From Maylandia zebra (taxonomy: Eukaryota; Chordata; Actinopteri; Cichliformes; Cichlidae): a stretch of 64,000 bases of DNA. Each line of letters starts with the position of its first letter. Within the stretch, counting starts at the first letter, position 1. Position numbers and translations under genes: made by a program. The notes under the pieces are model-generated. The model was not told where the DNA came from. It did no database searches and saw only the letters and a list, made by a program, of their open reading frames with translations. Of the stretch, positions 19,916 through 34,000 are shown piece by piece. The stretch spans positions 22,252,033 to 22,316,032 of the forward strand of contig NC_135170.1 of assembly GCF_041146795.1 (NCBI RefSeq), read 5' to 3'.

Positions 19916-21475
19916 CTGACAATCATCAAATATACAGTTGAAACCACATATTTATGTACTCTTCAGATCAAAACACAAACACTTTTTTAATTGTAACATC
20001 AAATCAGACTAAATGTTTATTTTTTTAGATTGATAAATATAAAAAACATATTTGTTAACTTTAAGAGTAAGGAGAGAAATTATCTGTATTTCTTAATTGC
20101 AAATGGCACCAAATTGTATGCAAAACTGAGCCACACTTATGGAGCTCCACAGTTCTTTTCCTGGTGTTGTGGTTGACATCTCTTGATTTTCCCATGTCAC
20201 AGAAACAGGCTCTGTGTTTTGCCTTATATGCATCCACAGGTGTGCCACCAGTTTACTCACATGGACTCTACTAACCTATCAGAAGCTTCTTCAGCTCAGA
20301 ATGGAATCGTCTGGAGTTTTCTTATTAATTAACAATAAACTTAGTGTATATGTACTCCTAAATTTGATGAAAGTGATAAAAAATAGACAGCTCTGTCTCT
20401 CTTTATTCTGACATTTAACTAATTCAAAAGATATTTCAATATTTATTTAACCAAAACAAAACAAGTTTACTCTAAATTGATGTTGTACAGTAAAAAAATG
20501 TTCTTGTGTTTTCCATAAAGTGTATGTAAATAGATGGTTTAAACTGTGAATATACTGCTGTGTATTGAAGTTCCTCTTGTTTTGCATAGAAATATACTGA
20601 ACAACATACAAAGCATAATATATAAAATACTACCAGAGTTTTTTCTTTGAAAGAAGCTCCTTATGTCCATTCTTGTATATCAGTGCATTACTGAAACCGA
20701 TTTATTTAGCCGTGGAGGGTAACAACTGAAAATATGAAATAAACACACATGTAAGCTAAGAAACAGCATTGTTGTTGTTCGGCTTTTCATTTCGCCATTT
20801 GTTGATTCACTTGAAGACCAAGTAACGTAATATGGGTCAAGTGATCAGTTTGATATCAATCTTTCGTGATGCACCGTCATATTTACATTATTTGTACGGT
20901 ACGAATGATTTGCTTTGGTACCTGGTCAAACTTAAGCTCTCCTTAGTATGGCTGGCTCCGTTTCTCCAACAGCGCACTCACTGCTGGCAGCAGCTGCCCC
21001 GCCCTCTCGCTCAGTCGCTTAGTGCCTGAGCTCGGATCATACCAATATCAGGGGGGATTCACGCACAGTCGTAAATTCCCACAGTGTGCACTATGTGCTT
21101 CGAATATTGTGTGTACTTTTTGTTTTATACAGTTGTCAGCCAGACATCTAACTATGAAAAAAATTACACTCCAAAAGACCCCGGGCTTCTGACAAAACAA
21201 CCCGGGCTTAAGCCCAGTAAGCCACCCCCATGCTCTGCCCCTGTTGAATACCCGCTCCTAATTTTCCTCAAAACCAATGACCTCTTGCACAACCACCACC
21301 AACACCATTTATTATGCGTGCAAACAAGTTATTATCTGTGCAAATGATATGGTATCCCTATCCTGGGATATCAACAGCAGCTATGAAGACTATATAGATG
21401 TGCTCATTGCTGATGCAGGCCTTAACATGTAAAGACTGTTGTTGTACCTACATGCATTTAACCAAAGACACACAC

Positions 21476-21972
21476 ACCAACTAAAACTGAGTGCAAATAT
21501 TAGGGTACAAATCCACACAAGGAAACACAATGTCAAACAAAGGAAGTCTGGAAAGCAAGGATACTTATTTTACTCCGTACTTTGATGTGTTCTTTTCAGC
21601 CTCTCTTACATTTTCAACAAACATATTTGTTAATCTTGATGTTTGTTTCATTTCATCACATCGCTGTGACCTCACAGATACAGAGCTTTGTTACACCACT
21701 GTGCCAGGGTGTAAACACCAGTCACCAGCAAATTCTCCATTGAATGGTTTGCAATTCTGGAGAAGTGGCCTTGTCACAGCATCAGAGGAGCAAACCAAGC
21801 AAAATAATTTTTAGGAGTGATCTATGAATGGCTTCATGTGTGTGAAACATGTTTATATTAGGCAAATTTTAATGGCTTTATATTCCAGGATTTGGCTGTT
21901 TTGTTTTTTTTTTAAATTACCTGTAATATTCTCTTTATAAACTTTACTCTTGGTCTGATTTTAGGAATCACA
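21476..21972 (-). pseudogene. Truncated second copy of the SAM-transposase fusion gene
   Basis: Two parts of the fusion gene sit side by side in the same order and orientation. 21476-21820 matches transposase exon sequence 7872-8175, including the 'GCDWC' region, with an in-frame insertion and frame damage. 21850-21972 matches the second SAM exon and its downstream intron (11395-11535), keeping the donor region and 'PKIRPRVKF'. About 3.2 kb of intervening intron and linker is missing. It cannot encode a working protein. It shows that the fused gene existed in more than one copy. Confidence 0.7.
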
Positions 21973-21984
21973 GCAATCCAAGCT

Positions 21985-22432
21985 AAACTGGCACTGAAAA
22001 CTAAACACAAGGCAACACAGGCTTAAAACATGACGAGAGAACCACAGCACAAAGAGAGGGTACAACACCACACAGAGCAAACACAGGGCTTAAATACACA
22101 CTGGTAAATAATCAGGGAACTGGAGACAGGATGGAAACACACCTGGGAGAAATTAGAACTAATGAGAGAAGGGGAAGCAAAACTAGACTCACTGCATGTA
22201 GGACTGGGACTATCAAAATAAAGCTGGAAACAAAAGACAATCCACAAAGACACGGACTTGACACTGAGAGACAGACTGAAGGAATATGACACATGGAACA
22301 CAAGGAAGACACTGACTTAAACTAGAAGGCAGAACAACAAATAACATCAAGAGAACAAAACCATGAGTAACTAATAATCAGGAAGTAGAACTTAAACACA
22401 AAACACTGGGTAACAATCAGGACCATGACAAG
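21985..22432 (-). mobile_element. Gypsy-like LTR remnant
   Basis: Contains 'GGGCTTAAATACACACTGG', a TATA-like block shared in position with the other LTRs here (GGGCTTAAATACATAG at about 5750). It ends in 'AGGACCATGACA'. No clear target duplication, and the left end is uncertain. Confidence 0.5.
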
Positions 22433-23660
22433 CAGATTGACATTTCTGGCTTTTAGCCAAGAAGCTGTATATCTTTTGGTCATGTCACATTGTATGAGTT
22501 TACATGGTCACAGGGGTATAAAACCAAGCATTTATGAAACAAACAAACAACAAACATTTATGAAACAAGATCACCTTTGTGATGAACTGACTTTGAGACT
22601 GCAAGCCTGTCCCTTACATCACTGAAAGAGGTCACATGTACACATGCGCACTGCAGTACCAGACTCTGTGGCCACACAGTGGTTTAATTTTTTTTTAAAG
22701 GATAACCCTTTATTTCCCTGAAATAGAAAGTACAAAGGATTTGGGAACATGACGTCTGCCATGACCATTTTCCTAACCGCATTAAAGCCAATGTCCTGTT
22801 CCATCCACTGCACACACCCAAAGCAAACAACCCCATGCAAACAGAACACACCATATTTACTCAGAAGAAAAATTAAGCTTGAACAACTTGCTGAACACAG
22901 GCAATCTGATTGCCTGATATTGCAACTATAATCTCTATCTAATGTTCTCTGTCATTCAGTATTGTCACTGTGATCCTGCTGTTCTTTAATTTTTTGCTCC
23001 TTGTTGTTATTTCTGTTGACAATGGGAGTGATATTGTGTAATGAAATTGCGCAAAGAGCAGCTCAGTTATCATAGTTTTGAAGGAAAGGTTTAAAAATAA
23101 TTTGAAATAACAATTGTTGTGTAATCTTTGGAGATGTTTTAGACTACAGATAAACTGGAGTTTATTTTTATTGATGATGTAGTTATCAAGTTTCCCTTAT
23201 AGATGACAGAAGAACTATTTTTAATAATTGTTAAACCAGCGAACAACCGAAACCCCTTATTTACTCTAAAGTGAGAGGCCATTCCTGTCCGAAAGGTTTA
23301 CAAGATAAGAGTCAAGAGAAGATTAGTTTTTCCCAACTTGCACGTTTCTCCAAATGTTCTTAGCTCCCTCATCTACTCATCCATGCAGTAACACATCATG
23401 TTTAACCACAAAAGGACTCCAACTGAAATAAGAAAAGTTTTTGTGTCAAACGAGAGGCTAATCTGATACTATGTAAAACATCAAAAATAAAATATAATAA
23501 AGATTAAAAATAATAATAAAAGATTTACACAAATATCTTTAGTTTTATTGTATTGTAAAACCAGACATTAGAACAAGATGTAAATCTTGCAGTCTGGCTA
23601 AGATGTTAGTTAACTTACAATCTGTATAATGTAACCTGCAATTTTTGTGGAGTGTTTCAA
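22433..23660. other. Unassigned spacer
   Basis: No gene, RNA or complete element recognised. Short frames such as 22425-22931 lack homology or splice context. Confidence 0.4.
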
Positions 23661-23663
23661 ACT

Positions 23664-23850
23664 ACAGTGATGTGAAAAAGTATTTGCCCCCTACATGATA
23701 TGTTTTTTTTTCTTGTATGTCCATTTTGTGTTTACTTGTATAATTTTTTTCTAATGTTTTAATTTGTTTGCTGATCTGAAACACTGAAGTGTGACAAACA
23801 CAAAAATAGGAAATTAGGAAGAGAGCAAACACGTTCTAACACCACTGTAT
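23664..23850. repeat. Tc1-like terminal fragment
   Basis: Starts 'ACAGTGATGTGAAAAAGTAT', a terminus widely seen in fish Tc1/mariner-type non-autonomous elements. The other end was not found, so it is a truncated copy. Confidence 0.45.
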
Positions 23851-24718
23851 GTTGGTCCTGAAATGCAATTGTTTGGTGGTTTTAGGGCAAAAAGATCTAG
23901 GTTATAATAAATATGTTTCCATCTTATGACTAAAATAAATATTTGCTTTCACTCAAGATTTATTAAACAGTATACAATATCAACTACATGCATTCTTTTA
24001 GAATCAGTACAGATTAGGAAGCAAGAAAACAAAATAATATAAAAACTGCATCACATTGTGCTGGGAAATCCAGATGTGTGACTCCAACAGGAAGCAAAAT
24101 AAACAATGAAACCACCAGTGAGCTTTAATAATTGCTAAATTGTCAAGACGGCTTATAAAAATTATTCCCAAGAAACAGATTTTATTACAGCAGTATAATC
24201 ATCAAAAGTTATCTGTGGCTTTAACAGTTATTTAATTTAATATTTAGAGTTGGGGAATGGCTGCAATCACAGCATTGTAAGATGGCGGAAGAGGCCCCCT
24301 CCTCGATTCAGAGATGGTCTGAAAAAGCACTTTTGCAAATATATAATGTCTTGATAAATCGAGTAGATATTTGAAGTTTACACTGCAACATTCTTGCCTG
24401 AAAATATCTTAAAAGTTTATTTTGTGATCCAGAAAGAGTAATATTTCAAACTCCGCCACTATGCGTTCCTCTGCCACTGCCTCATTTGAGTTTTGGAGGA
24501 AATGCATTCTGGGATATTGCATCTCGTCATTTCGAGCTGATTGGAGACCAAAACAGCCAATCAGATTTTTTTGCATCCAAGTTTGAGATTGGCTGGTTTT
24601 CTGGCACAAATATAACAGTGTAAAGAAAGAGTTGAATGCACACTGGCAGAAATGTTGAGAACACGAGCAACACATTGCGAGCAAGCGTAAATGCAAAAAC
24701 TGAGCAGAAGGGGCTGCT

Positions 24719-24719
<1 letters not shown>
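23851..24719. other. Unassigned spacer
   Basis: No gene, RNA or complete element recognised between the Tc1-like terminal fragment and the (TG)n tract. Confidence 0.4.

Positions 24720-24788
<69 letters not shown>
24720..24788. repeat. (TG)n microsatellite
   Basis: About 34 uninterrupted TG dinucleotides. Its six-frame translations give spurious poly-(HT) and poly-(CV) frames. Confidence 0.97.
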
Positions 24789-24789
<1 letters not shown>

Positions 24790-25235
24790 ATAATAGCAAA
24801 CACCAAAATAATTTTTTTGCACGCAACAGTGAATTTTGTTCACTCAAAATTAGCTTTTCTTTGCTCAAAATAAATTTCTCCTCAAAATGCAACACTTGTG
24901 CCTGCAAATTTTTTTTACTACGCTCAGAACAGTGGCACAAAAATAACGCCATAGATAAGAAAATCTGCTGGGGGCAAAAAGGTGTCATGTTCTTAATGAA
25001 ATGACAACAAGACTGAGTGACTTTCAGTTTCTGATTAAAAGAAAATGAAACTGAACTAAAGATCAAATCCTGCCACTTTTCCATTTACATTTTGTTCTCA
25101 TACACAAATCTACTTAATGCAAAACTTCCCAGAGGTACAGGAAAATTTGCATTAAGCAAATTGTTTCTCGTACACATAATTAACCTCTGCTTCTGTCCTC
25201 CTCTTCAGACATGAAAACAAGCACAAGAATCAAAC

Positions 25236-25783
25236 TGTCACGGCTGGGGGAGGGAGCCGTGTGGTGTGGAGGAAAAGGAGGACCCAAAATGCAGCAAACT
25301 GATGATACGAATGACGTTTTATTTACAGGGTGGTAGTGGCAAAAACAGGCAATGAAGCACGAGTAATTACAAACGGAAACCTAAACTGGGAGAAACTAAG
25401 TGACAAACCTGGGACCATACAAAGGGGTGCGGGGCAGAGAGACGCAGAGACAGGAACACCATAGAACGCAGATGAATGTAGATTAACGCAGTGATACATG
25501 GATGAACGCAGACGAGCCGACAACAAACACAGACCGACACCCACTAAATATACACACACAAGGTAATCAGGTAATCGCACACAGGAGGGAAGAACAGCTG
25601 ATCTGAATACACATGATGACTGGAGGACACAAGCTGAACACAATGACAACAGACACAGACTTTCAGAACAAAACAGGAAATCTAGAACCCGAACCGGACA
25701 CAAGGGGGGAGGACACAGAATAACTAGACAGAGGGAAATAATCACAAAACAAAATGCTGGGTCAACGACCCAGGACCATGACA
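25236..25783 (-). mobile_element. Solo LTR, gypsy-like, 5-bp TSD
   Basis: A 548-bp sequence beginning TGTCACGG and ending CATGACA. CAAAC is duplicated on both sides (25231-25235 and 25784-25788). On the minus strand it reads TGTCATGG..CCGTGACA, with AATAAA about 80 bp from the end, as expected for an LTR polyadenylation signal. No internal region remains. The 165-residue frame inside it (25323-25820) is chance. Confidence 0.85.
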
Positions 25784-25788
25784 CAAAC

Positions 25789-26404
25789 GAAGCAGGGAAA
25801 ACAGTCCACACCCAAAACACTAAAAGGCCTGGATCAGTTCTGTTTTGAAATCTCTCGGCCCTTATTTCTGAAGTGAAGTTGTGGTATATCTTGATTTAAA
25901 AAAAATTTCTTCATGTAAAACTAACCTTTTCTGGAAGAATAACACAAAAAGAAGGTTGGCAACAAAAGTTACCCTCTCACAATTTGCACCTTTACTAATG
26001 TTTTATCGAACAGTATACAATATCAAATACATGCACACCTTTAGATTTAGAGCAGATTGAACTAAATAAAACAAAAAAAAAAGTTGCAAATAGCTGAATG
26101 ATGTAATTTTCGTCATAGTTTAACAGTTTCTTCTATTTTGCAACATTTCTCATGTGGTCATTGATATGAACCATCATCGTACAATAAGCAAATATTTGTC
26201 CTTAAAAACTTTTAATTCAAGACCATTATTGTGGAGTATGTCTCAGCTCTGTGACCAATGAATAAAAAATATTAAAAGAAACTTGCCAAAACTGTTATAA
26301 CTGTTCTACTTGGACACTTACTCTAAAACCTTACTGACTTTTGTAAGAGAATTGCAACAACATAGATAAATAAAGAGCAATTGTTGAAAAGGAAGATACA
26401 TGTG
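25789..26404. other. Unassigned spacer
   Basis: AT-rich sequence without recognisable features. Confidence 0.4.
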
Positions 26405-26560
26405 AAACTATCGTCTTCTTTCAGCTGCTTCTGTTTAGGGATCGCCACAGCAGATCTGCCTCATTTTACTCTATTCTTGGGATTCTCTTCAGTCACACCC
26501 TCTGCATGTCCTCCACCACATCACTGCATCTTCTCTGTGGTTACATGCTTTTATTTGTTT
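26405..26560. repeat. Dispersed retroposon fragment
   Basis: Contains 'TTCAGCTGCTTCTGTTTAGG' then 'GATCGCCACAGCAGATCTGC', a block common in fish LINE/SINE-derived repeats. Truncated, no tail or target duplication found. Confidence 0.45.
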
Positions 26561-27149
26561 TAACTAAACTTCTTCTGAGAACATACATTTTTATTTGCTT
26601 TTAACTGAAGGACAATTTCACTGCTACCACTGACAGTAACCAACTTGCCTCACTCTTTCACACACTTTTGAAAACAGTCTCTACAAATCTCTGCTTATTA
26701 CCGACAAAAGTAAAAAAAAATTGCAAAAAGCTGCAAGATTAAAAAGAAAATACATCAACACAACAATATAATGTCTTTGGTAATGATGTTACCAAAGACA
26801 TGATTTCAGAACTGCATTAAGTGTGTTTAAGTAGAATGAATGTAGGACACATTTTGAAAAGAAACTGTCGTTGGTACAATAATAACAATAATAGTAAAAA
26901 ACACTTAAATATAAAATTGAAAACAAAACATGTGCTTGAAAAAATTCAAAACTATAGAAAAGATACTTAAAAATCTTAACATAACATGGAACATGAATGG
27001 AAATCATATTTGCTTAAAATATGTATTGAAATTTGTATGTTTAAAAAACAAATACAATATTGAAATTGAGAATCTCATTAGTAACATTGTGGAATCAGTT
27101 CCTAGTCAAAATATGGCCTTTTGATATTCCCTCAGTTAGTGACATTTCT
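26561..27149. other. 3' flank of GTPase gene A
   Basis: AT-rich sequence downstream of the minus-strand stop at 27150, probably containing the 3' UTR. No specific element recognised. Confidence 0.35.
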
Positions 27150-28005
27150 TCATCTGACGACTGCGCTATTTTTAAGTTTGTCATAATTTTCCTTCACCAT
27201 TGAAAGCTCTGTTGAAAAATCTAAAACAAGCAAACAAAAAAGGTCAAAAATATTAAAAATAAGATATTCAGGTTTTGGTGAAGTTGAAGTTGTATTTATT
27301 GTCTTTAGAAATGTTTACCTGGAAGTGAGCAGTTATCAGTCTTAAGTGAGAGTTCAATTGATTCCATCATCGTTTTCTGCAGCGTCTCTAGGATGTATTG
27401 CTAAGATAGTACCAAACTTTTAATCACTTATCAAAGAATCAGTGAGAAATACATTTAAAAAACACAACTTAAGATGCGTTGGAGGTTGCTAGGACTGAGG
27501 AAAGTACTCAAGGAAACACTTTTCTTATAATATCCACTCAAACAGAAAAAGGCATTGTGTAAAAAAAGGCAGGTGTGAATATTGGACAAAGGAAAATTGA
27601 TGTGCAACAGTATGGTTTAAATTGTGTTCAAATATAAATATGTTTAAATATAAAATATAACAAACCATCAAGGCATTCAGCTTCTCCAACATGGTATTTT
27701 TTGCCCGCTCAAACATGTTCTTATTTGAGTGCACATGTCTCTCAATAGTCTCCCTCATGTTGTTCAGTGTGCCTGGTCCTCTGAATGCTGCGGCCTCTAG
27801 AGTAAGACATAAAACATCTGTCAGACTTTTGATGCAGAATCATGATAAAAAGAAATGTATCGTAGCGGCAACTTATAAATCTCTTTATTACTGATGTAGC
27901 TTTCTTCCATAATTTCTTTAATTTTCTGTGTCACACTGTTGTAGACATCTTTCTTCTGCGTCCGGATGATTTTATTGAGTTTTGCCTTGATTTTTTCCTC
28001 CTTAG

Positions 28006-28087
<82 letters not shown>

Positions 28088-31000
28088 TCATTATTTTTCT
28101 GTTTTCACTAATATTGGGAAGTTTAATCTTTTACCTCTGTCTTGAGAAATCTCAGCTGCAGTTCAACATCTTTGTGGTATTTATTCAAAAAATCGGTGTT
28201 AAGTGAAAATGTTTCAATTACACCATTAAATGCGCTGCATTTAACTTCATTTCTGAAACATTTAAACAGGATGCTTTTAACAGACAGAAGTAGAATTTTT
28301 TATTTTAAAACTGACTTTTACATATCCATTTCATGTTTTTATTTGTTAAAAGGTGTGGTATATAATGTGTATCCTTACGGGAAGGTCTTTCTGAAATCTT
28401 CATCAATGCTGTCCATCAAGTATGAAGCTAACATCATGTTAATGTTTATTTGCTTCCCTTTTTTTTGTTTGTAGATGCCACCACTCTGAACAACACGCTT
28501 TAGTGTCCCGTGAAAAGCACTACCCTTCTTTCTCTGAAACAAAGTAGAGAACATTTTAACACATAATCATATAAAATGCAAAGTTCCTTGTGTTGATGGA
28601 ACTAGCTTATACATACATAATACAAGAAGGTCTTCAGTTTTTGTCCATATGAACAGATGGAGCTTTCAACTCCCTTGCTAAGGCATCTCTCAAAAGTCCT
28701 ATAGGCCTCTGTCATTGCTTTTGCGACTTGCGTAAGTTGTTGGCTCATTGTTCTCTCAAGTTCTCCACACACATGTTTTTTACTAGCCTAAAATAAATAA
28801 AAAAAAAAAAAGAACATGTTACAATTTTTATCAAACTATATCAATTTTAAAAAGAGCTTCACAAACGAGTCAAAAGTAAAAATACAAGCGAAAAAAAGAA
28901 AAAGAAAAAAAAGCAGCATTTCAGATTAAGGAATAGGTATGGGCAATATTTTTTGGTTTGTTTGGACAGAACTTTGAGATTCAAAATTACTAATTCATCA
29001 ACTACTCGCTCAATGCAACTTCCAATATTGGATTATTCACAACCTGCAACTTATCTTAGAGAAGTGCTATCCTGGCACTTTCTTATTCATGTCTAAGAAT
29101 GTAAGAACATCTAACACAATAGCAAGAACTGTTCTACTGGCCCTCTCCTCACTTACAACATGCTTTCAGGATTTAATGAAACTGTTTAAAAACATACATC
29201 ATACCAATATTCTTTGATTAAAAATTCCCTTCTGAGTAAATTTCTTTTATTTTCTCAAGCAGTTGAAAATTGTGTTTTATTCTGCTTTATAAAATGTTGT
29301 ATTTTTACTTTGCTGTTGCGCTTTCCTAAAAGTCTTTAAGATTCACATTTCATGTGCACCTTGTCATTTTCCAGTGAAACTGAACACACTTTACTAAACT
29401 TACTTTCAATAAACACAGCTTTAAAAACATATTAATCACAAATCTGAGTATTTATTACCACTTACCACTCCTCTGCAGTTGGCCCCTTGAATCAAAGACA
29501 GAATCCCATAAGCTCCAGACACAAAGTTGAATGTCTCTGAGTGACAGTCATTGAGATCTTGCAAAAATTGCTGAAGTTTGGGTATTTCTGTTAAAAGGAA
29601 TTTGAATGCTGAAATTTTACATGACTGTGCATACTTTGATTTAAATCCAATCGTTCACTCTTGCTTCAGTTAAAAAATGCAAAAAAAAAAAAAAATTTCT
29701 TAGCTATAATATTGTCATTTAAGGAGACTTTACCTACCAGTTTCATCTGCATTTAAGCGTTTCTTTTTTAGAAACTCTTTGGAGCTCACTGTGAAGACCT
29801 TGAAATGGTCAACAGTGAAGTGTTTCTGGGGAAAATGGATTTCATTTGAACACAATCTTAACATTAAAAAGAGTTGTTGTGTTAGTTTTCTTCAGCTTGC
29901 TCACCTTAATTTTGTGTAGCCTGCTGAATTCTTTCCTCACTTCATCTTTGACTTGCATGTTTCTTTTAACTATAAGGTCCCGGCGTTGAGCTGCTGAACT
30001 AGAAGAAAAGATATTTGCACATATAGTTGGACAGTAAGGGGGAGTCTCTAACTAGACCCTTTCTAAGTAAGCAATAAGTGCACCCTTACTGGGTACGTAA
30101 CAGCTAGGTACTGCTGATAAAATGTACTTGATTAATTAATTAACGAGTGAGCACCGCTTTAAAAGCAGACGTTGTTGTTGAGACAATCCTATAAGTGGCC
30201 ATCTAAGAAAATTCACCTGAAGGTCAGACTGAAATTCTCAGTGAAATTCAGGGAAATACAAAAAACAATCAAGAGCTACATGTCAAGCTCTACAGGCTTC
30301 AGTTAGCATTCTAAATGTCAAAGTTCACAATGATATGGTTAGAACAAAGACTAAACAAGTATGGCTTGTTTGAAGAGTTATAAGGGGAAAACCTCACTTC
30401 TCTGGAAAGAAGGTGGCACCATGAGGATTGCAAACTGGGGCTCATTTTACAGCCACTGGAACTGGTCACTGGTAGCTTGAAGTTATTAAGTTGACCTTGA
30501 ACTTCTATGGTATACCGAAGTATTCTAGAGCCTGTTGTGACGCATCTGTCTGACACCTAAAGCTTTTCCAGAATTGGGTGTACAGCTATACACATTTTGT
30601 GTCATACTTACTGGTCATCTGAATCTTCAATGTGATCTGACTTAGTGCAGATAAATAGGATTTGTCGACACTCGCCACCATTTCCAATATAGCTGCTGGC
30701 ACTTTCCAGGATCTCCCAGGCTTCTTTTTCTGCGATTACTCTATTAATCTCAGTTACAATCCACACAGTAGAACAATTTTCAACAATCTGAAAGAATATT
30801 ATAATTCAACTGTAAGTAACTTATTATCAAAACTTCATATTTAAAAATAGACAGTAGTGAATATGTGAATAAATTACTTGTTTCCACATTTTATCTCGAC
30901 TCTTGTTACGGTCACCATTTCCAGGAAGGTCCACAAGTGTGACATGCTGGAGAAAATCATTGTTTGGCACCCTGACAGTCACACATTTCACTAGAGGCCA

Positions 31001-34000
31001 GTACCACTTCTTTACATCTTTATCATTTCCCTGTTTAGAGTCACTTCTTGTGTATTTGACACATCTTGCAGAGAGTTCTTTAGCCTGCAATAATTTTAAA
31101 AAAGTAAGACATCATTACTCTAAGCACTACAAGTGTTTTACAAGTTAAACCATTAGAGCAGCAGAAAATATGACAGAAAAGCACATTTTTTTAAAAAAAC
31201 AGTGCACACAGAAGAAAAATAAATATTTCATTTATTTTTAAGATATTTACTTACTTGCATGTTGTTCCTGTTTTTAAAGCAAATGTGAACTCCTTACAAA
31301 CCCAACCAGCTTTGATGTTAGGAAGACCCCAAACAGCAGCCTTGTAAGAATCTCTGGTTTTAATACCAGATCAGTGCATCACATTGGGAGCACAAATGGG
31401 ATTGTGGGCCTAATTTATTTCACACATTCACTGTGTTGCACATTTTAAAGTCATAACCCAGAATCAGACTATTAAAGTCTGGGTTCTTGCACCTTGTCCT
31501 CTTCTCTAAAGTTAAATTCAACTTAAACAATGCACATTGCAAGTACAGATTTGCATTTGTTCAGAGTAGGACTGTTTTGGTGTAATTTAACCCTTAGATA
31601 CTGGTCAGATCAAATTTGACCTGTTGTGACATTTAACAGCAGTAAAATCCTGAAATGTGACAACTTTTATTAAAATGACTCAAAAAACACACATACTTCA
31701 GCTGTACTTGAATTTTGAACCAACTTTTCAAATAGAAAAAGTTGATAGATCCATCCATTCATTCTCTTCGACTTATTCAATCTAGGGTCACAAGGGGGCA
31801 CAGACCTATTCCAGTTGCCATATGGCAAATTGGGTTACACCCTGGACAGGGTTGCCTGTCCATCACAGGGCTAAAAAGAAACTATGAACTAATGACAGAT
31901 AATATAACAAAATAGAACAGATTTTTAGTTAGTGGACAATGGTCTCATACATGTGATGTATATTGGGCACACTAGTTAAGTTGCACAGTTGAGGATTACT
32001 GAAACCAAAGCTGTATGTAAATTATACCATCCTGAATACATCACCCTTGCAAGAATGCGTCAGTAAGTAATAGAGCGGTGATGTCTTACTGATTCACATG
32101 TCAAAATCTTCCTCCTGCCTTGGAGAAATTCTGGAATTTCTCTGAAATATTTTCCATCCATGAGATCTTCAGAGGACTTTCCTTTCCATTCTTCTCCATA
32201 GAGCGCTGAAAACTTTTCACTGATGTCATGATAGTCATTATCAACATCCATTTCACAGTCTTCATTATCCCCAAGAAATTGATGAGATGACCACAACTCA
32301 TCTTTCCACTCCTTAAAAACAAAAATGCTTTTCAGTTTTATTAAAAGGGCCTAAACCCAGAATACTAAGAAATTATATTTCTGCAGCTAAAACTAATTTA
32401 CCTCTGGTGTGATGAACTCAATGTCTGCCTCATAGTTAGAGCCTTGCATGTTAGCCTCCACTTTGATCATGACTGAGGTGCATGCACTGACACTTCCAGA
32501 AGGCAAAAGGTTCTTCTCTTCAATGATGGCATTTATCAGAGAACTCTTTCCAGCCCCAGTTTTACCAAAGACACCAACCAGCTCCCTCTTGTCTGTCTCC
32601 AAATCACTAATTTTTTTCCTGTTAAATAAGATTGTAAATATGGGTTAACTGATCCAACTGACTACACAAATAATCATCACAATGCTTTTCACGTTTCTAT
32701 AGCTTTTGTTTTTGCTAAGAACTCAATCTTTTAGATGCTATCTCAGAAAAAATTATAGAAATTTAGTAGCTGAAGAATTAAATTTTTACCTCAAATTTAT
32801 GGATACCATAAACAGCAAATAAAAGTAGCTGTACTATACAGAATAAAAGTCTGGCAGACTTAAATCGAATCCAAGTGAGACTAATTGTGATCCACACTAA
32901 AAGCATTGGAATAATTCATTTTCTGTTATAACCTGTCTGTCAGCAATACAACTTTAAACTAACTAATAAAGTAAGTAATAGTAAAAAGGTCTTGAGTCTT
33001 ACAAATTAAATAAGGAATGAATGTCCATGTTACCATGATTATTTATGATTCTAGAATCACTTGCTGGCAAACAAACAAACATGGCTTTCTAACATGGCTA
33101 TACAGACACAACAAAGGATATGGAAACGTAATACTCACTTCAGGAAAGCACTGAGCTTGTCTTTTTCGTGTAGTCTGGCATGGACGAATTTCATTATGTT
33201 TTTTACATCAGACAGCACGATTGCTTCTGTAAGCAAAGAAGTAAACAACTATTTAGCAAGAGCTATAAACCTATGGATCCATCCATCTTCTACTGTTAAT
33301 CCGAGTCCGAATCTGAATTTGACGCAAAAGACTTTTCTCACAGGATCAAATACCCTGGTGAATCCCAAAAAACACATATAGATTGGTTTGGAAAACTCCC
33401 ATGCAACCTAGAATATCTTTGGCGGCATACAGTGCTGGTACAGTGTTTTGTGATGATTACGATGGCTGTATTTTTATTCCTGAGTCAAAAGGTTTATTTC
33501 ATAGCTGGACTGTGCCTAGCACCACACTGGCAAAAACCTTTCAGCGGTAGTCCACCACCTTGGTCTGTCAGTCTAACTGCACTGTCCCACCTCCATGTGA
33601 CATTGTAGAAGCATATCAACCAAAACAGCCGCACCACATACAGATCCCTGAGAAAAATAAAGGAGAATATCATCCACCCCAGTTGTCTCAGTAACCTTAC
33701 ACAAAGTAATCTCTCTAATTCTCACATTCGATCAGTCTTGCTTCATGGACTCATTGAAAACCCCCCACTTTTTGGTTCAGCTACTGTCAGATCTGGAAGA
33801 AGTGGTGAAAAGATGAATCTGAAAAGCTAAGAGAGAAAGAGAAAAAAAATCCACTTACAATAAATGCAACAAAATATGTCAAGGTAACTGACACCGACAC
33901 CAACAAGTAACAGGCCCTCACACTCACAGGAGGCTGATGTTGCTAGCATCCACCATAGAGAAGTACATGAGGGACAGCAGTTCCCAAAAGAGTGAAAAAG

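Larger units (their letters stand above)
18956..21243. mobile_element. Non-autonomous hAT element with 8-bp TSD
   Basis: TTGAATAC is duplicated exactly at 18948-18955 and 21244-21251. The ends are inverted: CAGAGGCGGAGC at the left, and the complement of the right end reads CAGGGGCAGAGC. An 8-bp duplication with CAG-GGG ends is the hAT hallmark. The 2.3-kb interior has no transposase frame and carries a SINE-like insert and CT-rich repeats. Confidence 0.8.

Noticed and set aside
24409-25084. Open frames of 122-185 residues across 24409-25084
   Set aside because: They run through a (TG)n tract and give poly-(HT) or poly-(CV); no domain outside the repeat.
25323-25820. 165-residue minus-strand frame
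   Set aside because: Lies within a solo LTR bounded by a 5-bp target duplication.
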